NCBI RefSeq assembly: GCF_000611645.1
Contig: NW_014012356.1
Coordinates: 1 to 11,143, forward strand
DNA: 11,143 nt
Reading direction: 5' to 3'
Origin: Monoraphidium neglectum
Taxonomy: Eukaryota; Chlorophyta; Chlorophyceae; Sphaeropleales; Selenastraceae
Shown here: piece by piece, positions 1 to 7,245 of the stretch
Numbering within the stretch: the stretch's first letter is position 1
Layout: every line of letters starts with the position of its first letter
Position numbers and translations under genes: made by a program
The notes under the pieces: generated by a model
Told to the model about the DNA's origin: nothing
Databases searched by the model: none
The model's input: the letters and a program-made list of their open reading frames with translations, nothing else

Positions 1-323
1 ATTTGAGGGAGTGGGCAGGGGAGGGGGGGCCCGATGGTCGGCTGGGTGCCGGGGTTTAGGGCGCAAAGGGGAGGTGCGCGCTTGGGCCGAGCTCCGTGCA
101 CACAGGCTGTGCGAGAGGGGGCGCGGCACGGCGCCCGCCGCGTCGGTCGGCCTGGCCGGCGGGGCGCAGGGGCCGCTGACTGGGCAGCCTGGCACCAGGC
201 TGGCATGGCTGTGCCGCCGTTGCCGCAGCTACCTGCTGGCCTGTGCCTGGGCCCTCGTCTCTGCTCCCGTCCACCTGCCCCTGATCCCTCCTAGTCTGCC
301 CGATCAAGCATGCATCTTCTTAC
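1..323 (-). other. Probable first intron of the hydrolase gene (continues off the left edge)
   Basis: On the minus strand this begins with a strong GTAAGA donor at 323-318, directly after the coding exon 324-568. No convincing acceptor or hydrolase-like continuation is seen before the window ends. A CTAAAC branch-point-like motif (minus strand, about 60-54) and a long C-rich tract near position 1 suggest that the acceptor lies just beyond the edge. Open frames here (for example 56-307 minus, 34-294 plus) are GC-driven and Arg/Ala/Gly-rich, and I do not regard them as genes. Confidence 0.5.
7..29 (+). other. G-run motif, potential G-quadruplex (C-rich tract on the gene strand)
   Basis: Four G-runs (7-9, 13-15, 18-21, 23-29) are separated by loops of 1-3 bases, which fits the G3+N1-7 pattern. 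On the minus strand, where the hydrolase gene runs, the same bases form a C-rich pyrimidine tract. It could therefore be the polypyrimidine tract before a 3' splice site just outside the window. Either reading is inference from base pattern only. Confidence 0.4.
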
Positions 324-568
324 TTTGAAAGGCCCTTGGGAATGAAGACCCATGCGTCCAGGCGAGTGCCATGCGAATAGATCCCCTCGGTCGTGCGCAC
401 ATACGCGGCGTTGTCGACCGGCGCCGCCACGCCATCGTAATCATGCGTCGTGTCGCGCACCAGCTCAGAGTCCACCGCCGCCTCCCAAGGCAGCGCGATC
501 AGCGCACCAATGGCGACAGCCAGCCCCGCCGTCCACAGGACGCCGCTCATGCTGCGCGCATACCCCAT
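324..568 (-). CDS. Alpha/beta-hydrolase-like protein with N-terminal membrane anchor, first coding exon (partial)
   Basis: The exon encodes 81 codons plus two bases. The chosen ATG at 568-566 sits in an excellent context (GCCATGG); an in-frame ATG at 775 would add 69 unconvincing residues. Residues about 8-27 form a hydrophobic helix (VLWTAGLAVAIGALIALPW), a signal anchor or signal peptide. They are followed by an acidic stretch and then YVRTTEGIYSHGTRLDAWVF and IPKG. The pattern 'V.T.DG..L.AW.F.PKG' is typical of the first two beta strands of serine hydrolases and dienelactone-hydrolase or S15-peptidase-like proteins with the alpha/beta fold. The exon ends inside a codon (phase 2) at a strong GTAAGA donor. 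The nucleophile elbow, catalytic acid and His would lie in later exons outside the window, so activity cannot be judged. The family call rests on a short segment and is moderate; the exon itself is more secure. Confidence 0.6.
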
Positions 569-722
569 GGCTAAAGCACTGCAGCAGCTATTCGCAGCAC
601 AGGTATCCGCTTCAAAGCTACGTACGCTGTGTGTTGTGGCAACGGCTCCTCTGCTGCGCTGTGATGCCTCAAAGTGTGTACCAGGAATCGACCGATGCGC
701 GCTGTGCCAAAAATGGCGCGAA

Positions 723-727
723 TTACA
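723..727 (-). terminator. TGTAA polyadenylation-type signal (minus strand)
   Basis: TTACA on the plus strand is TGTAA on the minus strand. TGTAA is the established nuclear polyadenylation signal of chlorophyte algae. It lies 186 bp past the TAG at 915-913 and would suit the EGF/transmembrane gene if its last exon is the Pro/Gly/Gln-rich one. The site is about 155 bp upstream of the hydrolase start codon, a tight but plausible tail-to-head spacing. Confidence 0.35.
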
Positions 728-732
728 ATTTG

Positions 733-737
733 ATTGG
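733..737 (-). promoter_or_regulatory. CCAAT motif upstream of the hydrolase gene
   Basis: ATTGG on the plus strand reads CCAAT on the minus strand, about 165 bp upstream of the ATG at 568. The 569-780 region has no convincing coding sequence and is the natural promoter/5'UTR space for that gene. A single five-base match can occur by chance. Confidence 0.2.
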
Positions 738-912
738 CGAGCGATCAATCTGCGATTATCGCATAGGCTCGTCATCTTGACAAGCGCATGCGCAAGATCA
801 CTGCACTGTCAGCAAGTCACAGTTGCAACCGCAAGCACCAACCTGTCATTGAGGACCGTACGCAACACAGCTGCGAATCTAACCTTGATACTCATCAAAC
901 ATCCAGGTCGAG

Positions 913-2929
913 CTAGCGCTGACTGGGCCGGGCAGCCCGCTGCTGCTGGCGGTGGCGCTGCTGCTCATGCTGCTGCTCTGGGCGGTATGCCTCTGACCGG
1001 CCCCTAGACCCCTGCTGCTGTGACACGCCCGGGCCACGGCCCCAGCTTTGTTGGTGGCCGCCACCATCCATGGCCGCGGCGGTTGGAGGCGGCGTCAGGT
1101 AGCTGAATGGGCGGTGCATCATCGCCGCGGGCGGAGCATACCCGCCGCCGCCGCCGCCGCCGCCGCCGTGCCAGGACAGGCCATGGGGGGGCAGGGGCAG
1201 TGGCAGGGGGGCCGGCGCGACCGGCTGCGGCGGCACCATGACCCATGGCTGCGGCGTCTGCCAACTGTGGTGGAGTGTCCATGGAGCGCGGGTGGGAGTG
1301 GATGATGCGTGTTGTCATCAGTGGCAGTGAGGCTCATAATGAACACACTCAGCACTCTCGCGCGCGCTCTCTCTCACACAGCACGCGCGCGCACACACAC
1401 ACGCGCGCACGCACACACACACACACACACACATACACATGCACACTCACAAACATACACTCACAAACACACTTACATACAAACACTGCGCACACAGCTA
1501 TCGCACACATACAGATGAACCAAGGACTAGTGCAAGCATGAAACATGCGATGTCGCACCCTTGCGGCAGTGGGGCGGTCGGGTCGGATCGCGCTGCCACT
1601 GGCGCCTCATTGCCTTTGCCCGCGTCCGATGCGCCCTGAGGCAAAGTGGCAAGTGATGGTACCAGGTGGGCGAGACGGCATCAGGCCGCTTTCATGCAGC
1701 AGGCAAGCGCTTTTTCACCGACACTGTAATTGTTGAGCGCCTGGACAAGCCCACCCCCACACCTGGACCCACCTTTCTGTCCCTTTTTTTCTTCTTCTTT
1801 TTGCGCTTTCTTCGCTCCTCATCGTCGCCGCCGCTCGCCGACGAGGCGTCGTCAAACGTGCTGCTCGCGTCGCTGGAGCTGCCGGTCCCCCCCTTGCCGC
1901 CGCGCCTCCGCCCCCGCCGCCGAGACCGGGACCGCGACCGTGCCCGCTGCTTGTGCTCCTTGCCCGCGCGCTCTGCGGCGAGCCGGCGGCGCCTGCGGAT
2001 GCAGCACGCGCAGCAGACCAGCAGCAACAAGGCGACCACCGCGATCACCGCCACTCCCGCCTTGCTTGACATGAAGCGGGCCGCGGCAGATCGCACGCTG
2101 CCGCCGCTGCTGCCGCCGCTGCCGCTGCCTCCCGAGGTACCTCCAGAGCTGCCGTTTACGGCTGCTGCGTTTGAGGTTGAGACAATATTGTGTTGTGAAA
2201 GACCTCACAGTTGCAGGTAGTTTTGAATTGGCTTATCACCGACTTATGAATGAGTCGCTTCGTCATGTTTCTAGCTTTATGGCCACCCCCTCACGAGATG
2301 GGGAGCCTGAAGGGACGGGTGACGTGACCGGCGCCCCGCCGCCATACAGGCACCATTGGGGGTCCAGCACGTTCTGCGGCAGGACATGCGGTGGACTCAA
2401 TTGGCAACAGACGTGTTTTCTGTCCCACACAGGCCAAGCAAGTTGAACGAGGGCGCGCACCACAGATGGACCCGGCAACATGCTTCCTTGCAATTGCGTT
2501 GGGGATGGATGGTTTGGGTGTCCACTTTGTAAAAGAGCTCAGGCCCACTGTCCTACCGTGAAATCGTTGTAGTAGCCGTCATTGCAATTGCAGGTGCAGT
2601 TGGCAGCAAGCAGCGTGCCGTGGCCACCACAGGAAGTTGGAGGGGTCAGGACGGTCTGGCAGAGGCCGCTGCTCGAGGCGGCCAGACGCCTGGCCCAGGC
2701 GCGCGGGTGGCGCCCGGCCGCCAGGAGCCTGGAAGATTGCATGATGGGGGGGTAGTTTTTGGGTGCTCTGCGTGTCATTGCCAGAGCCGGAAGGGCCGCG
2801 GGCTCAGCCGCGAGGCGTCACACGCAACGTCTCTGACTGTTGTTGACACATAACAGAATCACCACACGGCAGGCAGCTGGATTCCCACACAATTTTGGTG
2901 CTGAGGACAAGGAATGCGGGGGTCGCAAC
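913..2929 (-). CDS. EGF-like single-pass membrane protein with basic cytosolic tail (5' end unresolved)
   Basis: Minus-strand exons in transcription order: A 2929-2868 (tentative), B 2655-2557, C 2373-2295, D 2164-1773 or on to the stop at 1692, E 1257-913 (tentative). Exon A reads CDPRIPCPQHQNCVGIQLPA. Exon B carries SCGGHGTLLAANCTCNCND followed by GYYND, an EGF-like Cys pattern. Exon C reads NVLDPQWCLYGG and then a Pro/Ser linker. Exon D gives a Gly/Ser stalk, a transmembrane helix (AGVAVIAVVALLLLVCCACC), a stop-transfer RRRRR, and a tail of RS repeats, acidic serines and a Lys/Arg run. Junctions B/C (phase 0) and C/D (phase 1) fit exactly. The topology implies a type I surface protein with Cys-rich domains outside and a charged tail inside. 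If exon E is used (donor GTGGGT at 1772, phase 0), the tail gains about 114 Pro/Gly/Gln-rich residues; otherwise translation ends at 1692. No kinase or other catalytic domain is visible. The N-terminus with its signal peptide is not found. The ligand and role are unknown. Confidence 0.6.
1142..1168. repeat. (CCG)9 trinucleotide microsatellite
   Basis: Nine perfect CCG units. On the minus strand, in the frame of tentative exon E, they encode a run of Gly between a Pro/Leu-rich segment and a Tyr-Ala-Pro-Pro segment. If that exon is coding, the length of this Gly run may vary between strains. Confidence 0.85.
1381..1446. repeat. 66-bp perfect alternating purine-pyrimidine tract, (CA/CG)n, Z-DNA-prone
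   Basis: Every base from 1381 to 1446 alternates purine/pyrimidine: (GC) and (AC) blocks with two AT steps near the end. It is flanked by degenerate CT/CG steps on the left (about 1355-1375) and a decaying CA-rich microsatellite with ACAAACAC/ACTCAC variants out to about 1510. Mixed CG/CA alternating DNA is the classic Z-DNA-forming sequence class. It lies between exons D and E of the membrane-protein gene: in an intron if E is used, otherwise in or near the 3'UTR. Open frames across it encode only Thr-His or Cys-Val repeats and are not genes. Confidence 0.9.
1473..1477 (-). terminator. Alternative TGTAA polyadenylation-type signal (minus strand)
   Basis: TTACA on the plus strand gives TGTAA on the minus strand, 215 bp past the alternative stop codon at 1694-1692 of the membrane-protein gene. 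It would serve the shorter transcript that ends in exon D. It lies inside the CA-rich repeat, so a chance match is quite possible. Confidence 0.25.
2161..2166 (-). other. NAGNAG tandem splice acceptor at the start of exon D
   Basis: The minus strand reads ACGCAG then CAG then CCG. Both AGs are possible acceptors, giving an exon start at 2164 or at 2161. Both starts keep the reading frame after the phase-1 donor of exon C (GTGAGG at 2294). The outcomes differ by one Ala just before the Gly/Ser stalk. Confidence 0.45.
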
Positions 2930-3352
2930 CTGCTAAAATACCCTCTGCAGCTATCAGTTTATCTGCGGCACGCATTACGTTGGTGGCATCCACTGTGCTG
3001 CAGCTCCTTGACCATTCGTGTCGCCGCACAGGTGCCGCACGCGACTTTACGCCGCCACCCAAGACGCACCTAGCGGAGAGCCAGCTCATCTCATGACTTT
3101 TCAAGTCTCGTTTCAAAACATGATATTGTCAGATGATTCCGGTCAATGAGTCAAGCGAGATCGACAAGGCGAGCTGAAAAGTCGGGCGAGCGATAGAGCC
3201 ACTTGGTTTGGTTCTAAGCGGGCTTTTGGAGTTGAGACTCCGGTAGAGCTGCAAACCAGGCTGGGTCTGAGCAAATCGGGTTGCAGGGCGAGTTGGAACG
3301 CCGCGCGCTGTAGTTCCATGTTAGAGACGGTATGTGCGGCACCGGTAATCGT
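2930..3352 (-). other. Unresolved 5' region of the membrane-protein gene, including a 58-codon ORF
   Basis: This stretch should hold the missing 5' exons of the EGF/transmembrane gene. An ATG at 3319-3317 in good context (AACATGG) opens a 58-residue minus-strand frame (MELQRAAFQLALQPDLLRPS...) that ends at 3143. It lies about 35-50 bp downstream of the TATA-like element at 3353-3369. It does not look like a signal peptide, and I cannot join it in phase to exon A. A strong-looking donor (GCTAG followed by GTGCGTC, about 3070) is also present, but the upstream frame in the needed phase is closed by a stop. I see no secure exon here. Confidence 0.25.
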
Positions 3353-3369
3353 AAAAAATATATATATTT
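3353..3369. promoter_or_regulatory. AT-rich TATA-like element in the divergent intergenic region
   Basis: Six A's are followed by alternating TATATATAT and a short T run. This is by far the most AT-rich stretch in its GC-rich surroundings. It reads as a TATA box on either strand and lies between a minus-strand gene to the left and the plus-strand gene starting at 3668. On the minus strand it is at normal TATA distance from the ATG at 3319. On the plus strand it would imply a 5'UTR of about 270 bases. Assignment to either gene is inference. Confidence 0.4.
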
Positions 3370-3667
3370 GCCGAGTTCAGTATGATCACCAGGTGAGAGG
3401 CTGTGCTTGACAATTTGACACGACGGTTCCGAGGCCACAACCGAAATGCGCACCGCCCCTTACACCCTCGGATGCAGCCAGCAGTGCAAACTGCGTTTTG
3501 TACATTGTAAAGCTTTTCCACTGACTTCTACTTAAAGCACGATTCTCAAACTCTTGGACGGGCCACTGCGAGCTCGACACCTCATCACCTGAAAAGCCCC
3601 ACCCCCAAAACTGCAGCATCAAAGCAAAGCAATCCATCAGAAGCCAGGGGCACTGATAATCACCACG

Positions 3668-6453
3668 ATGAGGAGATGTGCCATAGTCGTGTCCGTGCTG
3701 TTCATAGCTGCAGGCGTGGCCCTGGTGCTGCCGCGCACAGCCGCTGCTGCACCTACTGCTTGGGATGCTCTAGGAGAAAACGGCCAACCCGTCAACGGCG
3801 GCCGCAGGCTCAAGCAGCTGACAGTTTACGCAAGCACGCCCTCCTTGGCCGGCAGCGTGTCAGGCGCGGTGAACACCCACAGGCAAATCGGCGGCGACGG
3901 CACCGTCCATGCCAGCGGCGGCGTTTCTGCTGCAGAGACCACGGCCATCTCAAACCCACTACTGCGAGGTGTGGTCGGCTGGGGGATTGCTGACTGGGCC
4001 TCGTGGCCAGCTGCTTGCACAGCCAAATTCTGGCCCTACATCAGCTCGCTCTTTTCCATCCAGGGGCCGATGGCCTCAGTGTCTCTTCACGTGGCTGCTC
4101 ACATACAGTGCGCTTCATCACGCGCTGAGCTCTGGTTGTGCTTCGCCCCGCTCCGCCCTCTTCACTGCACAGCTTTGACAAGGGGCGGCTATGACAACCG
4201 GCCTCAAGCTGCTACAGCTGCATATGTGAGCTCGCCGCTCTCCCTAGGTGCGCGGGTAAACATGGTGACGAGGCTGGCACTGCTGACATCAGGGCTTGCT
4301 TGTGCTCTTGTGCATTTTGGATTATCATGGTTTCAGGATTTAGGGTTTAGGATTCAAGGTATTGATCACACAAAGCATCAAGCGCAGGCACCCCCGCCCA
4401 GCAGTCCAGCAGCAGTCCAGCAGTCCATTTGCATGAGCTGAGTACTGCACCCGCAACTGCTTGTCGTGCACCCTGTCTTGACGCCGTGCCATCACCATCG
4501 CAGCGAGCACCCTGCGGCCCACGATCGCCTACGGCCTCGCCGAGTCGCGGGGGGACCTGCTGTCGGCGTCCGGCGGCACGTATGGAGCGGCAGAGTTTGG
4601 TTACAACCCGCTGTCCAACAACCTGGGGGCCTCGTTCAGCACCGGCTCCTCAAACTCTGTTAATGTCGACGACGCAGAAGAGCTGGTGCCAGGGAGCGCC
4701 CGTGAGTGGGTGGTGGGTGCTGTGGTGGGCCAACAAGTATGTATGTCAGGGCTTGCTGGTTTGTTTGGGCAGGACCAAATCATATGATACATGGGTGAAG
4801 TGGCTGCTGGGTCAGCAGATGCTGACCAGCCAGCAGGATTGTCGAGCAGCTCTCGAGTCACAGTACATCATCTGTATGTTGCATTGTAGCTCTGGCAATG
4901 AAGAGACGCCGTGCACCTGCCCAGCTGCCATGGCCTTGGTCAGTGTTGCCCCCGACGTGTGTGCCCTCACGCCCCGTGCAGTGCCAACCCCCGGGTCTGC
5001 CGGCTTCTCGGGGGCCGAGATCATCGGCACGGCCGACGACCAGACGCGCCTGGGCGACGCGCGTACGGCGCAGCTGGGCCAGGCGCTCGCCTACCCCTTC
5101 AACGTCCTCAACCCGATTAACCCCTTGACGTGCGCCCAGGTGCTTATCACTTAATGCAGTCGCACTTCCAGCGACCTGCGTGCTGAGCATTCCTGGACAG
5201 CTTGCTGTCGCTGTCCTGAACACACACAGTGTGCTGGCTACCGCTGACGGATGTCACGCACCCGAATGCCTTGCCCTGCCTGCCTATCTCAGGCATTGAC
5301 CTACGGCGTCACGCTGGCCAATTATGACCACAGCTCCCCATCCGGCCCGCTTCCACGCAACAACGCGCCAAACCTCATCCCCTTCTGCCTCAACGCCTTC
5401 AATTTTGCAACCCTTGATGAGGTGGGTTCAACAGCATGGGGTCAGTAGTGAACCCAACAAGGCTAAGTTGTAATTGTGTGGCCACACACGCGCATAAGGA
5501 TACGTCGCCGCCAGTGTAGCACCAGTGGGCAGCCATGACAAGCATTTTGCGGGCTCGATGAAAGCTGAACCCCTGCTCAACTTGAGGTGCACATGCGCGC
5601 CTCCAACCTGCAGTTTGCTACGTTCATCGGCCAGGGAGGCAAGAATGACAACAACATGCGGACACTGGCCAACGCGACAGCTCCAGCTGGGGCAGACAAC
5701 ACCACATCTGCTTTGTTCAACCTCAGTCCTGATGGACAGGGGCCGGGCGCAGATGCTGGCGGCCTCCCCTCTTTTGCGGAGCAGCTGGACAAAGCCGTCA
5801 GGCAGGTGAGAGCTGAGAGGGGCAGGCATGAAGGGTTGACCCGTGACCGCAAATGTTGACTGGCTCTAAATCCCGCATGTGTGCGCGATTGTACAAAGCC
5901 CCAGCAGAGTCGCGTACCTCTGGTGGTATCTGTAGTCGGATCCAAGCTGAGAAACGCTGCTGTTGCGGCCGCTCCTATCTGGCCAGGCCTCGTTGCTGAC
6001 ACACATCCCTCCTGGCCACCGTACCACTGCAAATCAGGGCGGTCCTGCAGCTCAGGAGTTCTTCAAAAGCAACCCCACGGGTCAAGCCCTCTTGCAGCGG
6101 GCAAAGGGGTCCCCTCTTGCCCGGAGTGCAGACAACGCCAACCGCGCCGCCGCCGCCGTCGCCGCGGCGGCCGCGAAAAAGCTGCAGGGGCCGCTGCAGA
6201 ACCTGGCGCAGGCTGTCGGGGCGCTGAGGGGCACGGTGGCCCAGAACGCGACCAGTTTCAGGCTGAAAAGGGCCGTTGGCACCATCGAAGCGGCGGAGCC
6301 ACTGGTTCGTCTGCGGGTTAATGCGACAAGGGAGGTTGCCAAACCGTTTGCAGATGCAGGACAGAGGCTGATGAACCAGTCGTTCGAGGTGCTGCGGCAG
6401 CAAGTCCAGGCGATGCCAGAGGGGAGCGAGAAGCAGGAGGCGGTGAGGGTCGT

Positions 6454-6491
<38 letters not shown>

Positions 6492-6634
6492 GGCAGGGGC
6501 AGCAGCAGCGGCAGCAGCAGGTAGCGGCGGCGACGACGGCACAGCAGCTGGAACAGCAGGAGGCAGGGGCGGCGGTCCTCAGCAACACAAGTGATACCGC
6601 CTGGATAGCAGGCGGGCACCTGAGCTTTGGCTGA
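3668..6634 (+). CDS. Secreted/vacuolar protein of unknown family, six exons, polyQ near C-terminus
   Basis: Exons: 3668-3968, 4504-4701, 4982-5139, 5293-5421, 5587-5805 and 6038-6634 (TGA 6632-6634), giving 533 residues. The intron phases 1,1,0,0,0 all join without a stop. Donors are GTGTGG, GTGAGT, GTGCTT, GTGGGT and GTGAGA; every acceptor is AG. The start context is CACGATGA. Residues 1-28 form a signal peptide (CAIVVSVLFIAAGVALVLP, then an Ala-rich end), followed by GGRRLKQ at 44-50, a possible proprotein-processing site. Residues about 51-200 are Gly/Ser/Asn-rich, beta-like sequence (RPTIAYGLAES, GGTYGAAEFGYNPLSNNLGA). Residues 200-340 include NPINPLTCAQ and LIPFCLNAFNFATLDE, whose two Cys may pair. 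From 340 the protein becomes Ala-rich and helical, then has Q475-486 and further Gln-rich sequence. N-glycosylation sequons include NAT, NTT, NAT, NAT and NQS. No GPI-type hydrophobic tail is present. I do not recognise the family. The last acceptor (6037) has a weak pyrimidine tract; the AG at 6055 is an in-phase alternative. Confidence 0.82.
4339..4351 (+). repeat. Short telomere-like motif (TTTAGGG + TTTAGG) in intron 1 of the 3668-6634 gene
   Basis: One complete and one near-complete copy of the plant/green-algal telomere repeat lie in the 535-bp first intron. Read on the other strand it contains AAACCCTAAA, the telo-box. In land plants the telo-box occurs near the 5' ends of growth-related genes and is bound by telobox proteins. 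With fewer than two full units it may be chance, a relic of DNA-break repair, or regulatory. Confidence 0.5.
6455..6490 (+). repeat. (CAG)12 trinucleotide repeat encoding polyglutamine
   Basis: Twelve uninterrupted CAG codons in the last exon of the 3668-6634 gene encode Q475-486. They are followed by interrupted CAG/GGG/CGG codons to about 6522. Pure codon use rather than a CAG/CAA mix suggests recent slippage expansion and probable length variation among strains. Confidence 0.95.
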
Positions 6635-6652
6635 CCCTGCCGGCAAAATTGA

Positions 6653-6657
6653 TGTAA
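6653..6657 (+). terminator. TGTAA polyadenylation signal of the 3668-6634 gene
   Basis: TGTAA, the chlorophyte nuclear polyadenylation signal, occurs 18 bases after the stop codon. No other plus-strand TGTAA is seen between here and the next gene. If used, with cleavage 10-20 bases downstream, the 3'UTR would be only about 35-45 bases, short for a green alga. Confidence 0.45.
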
Positions 6658-7052
6658 AGCTGTTGCCATTTGTGGTGCTGTGCAGTGACTAGGGAACTTG
6701 AATGGGTTACAGGACAATCCTTGTGACAGAAATTTGCTCTCATGCTTAGTCAGGCCGACGCCGCTTGATGGAGCCGCTGCGCGTGGGGCAGCGTCATCCC
6801 TTGCGCGCCCCGGTGGTGCTCAGTGCAACTTGCCCATTCACGTTTAGGTACCGGCAGCCTATCTTGAAAGTGCTATGTGACACCAGACTCGGTCACATAC
6901 TTGCAGCAGGTCGTTTGGCATGTGCTTTTGGCCATAATCCCTGCACACTGTACGCGAAATACAGGGAGACCACCAACACCCACAGCTGCGTCATTCGCAT
7001 CAACAGGGCGGGGAGCATAACCACTGTGAATCATTAGACGCAAGTGAGACAT
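6658..7052. other. Intergenic region with no recognised gene
   Basis: This holds the presumed transcript end of the upstream gene and upstream promoter sequence of the next gene. The longest open frame (6765-7037 plus) has mixed composition, weak start context and no recognisable domain. No tRNA-like A/B boxes, repeats or mobile-element ends were seen. Confidence 0.5.
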
Positions 7053-7058
7053 TATAAT
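7053..7058 (+). promoter_or_regulatory. TATA-like box upstream of the 7246-10169 gene
   Basis: TATAAT lies within the AT-rich stretch ATTATAATACTTTT. It would place the transcription start near 7085 and give a 5'UTR of roughly 160 bases to the ATG at 7246. An ATG at 7186, in frame but in poor context, would fall within that leader. Confidence 0.4.
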
Positions 7059-7245
7059 ACTTTTGAATGTGCTTTCACCGTTAATTACTTAGGTGCTTCC
7101 GTATTCGTGGTCTCGGAGTAGCCGCTCGAGCCTCGGGAGGTCCGCAGCGGCTGCCCGCCACACAGCCTGGTCGCCATTCTCTCTTATGACAGCGCAACAG
7201 GTGTTAAGATCCACGTCAGTCCCCAAAAACGCGACGCTGGTCGAG

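Noticed and set aside
569..775. N-terminal extension of the hydrolase exon to the ATG at 775
   Set aside because: Sequence is not protein-like, lies in the presumed promoter with a CCAAT motif and a TGTAA of the neighbouring gene, and the ATG at 568 has an ideal context directly before the hydrophobic anchor.
1309..1558. ORFs across the CA/CG microsatellite (Thr-His and Cys-Val repeats)
   Set aside because: Pure dinucleotide-repeat translation; no coding evidence.
3386..3637. Minus-strand ORF beginning MDCFALMLQFWGWGFSG, signal-peptide-like
   Set aside because: It would start only 31 bp from the divergent ATG at 3668, has no phase-compatible link to the EGF exons and a non-coding-like remainder.
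5975..6717. Minus-strand open frames opposite the last exon of the 3668-6634 gene
   Set aside because: Poly-Leu/poly-Cys/poly-Ala runs are the complement of the CAG repeat; the plus-strand frame joins upstream exons in phase.
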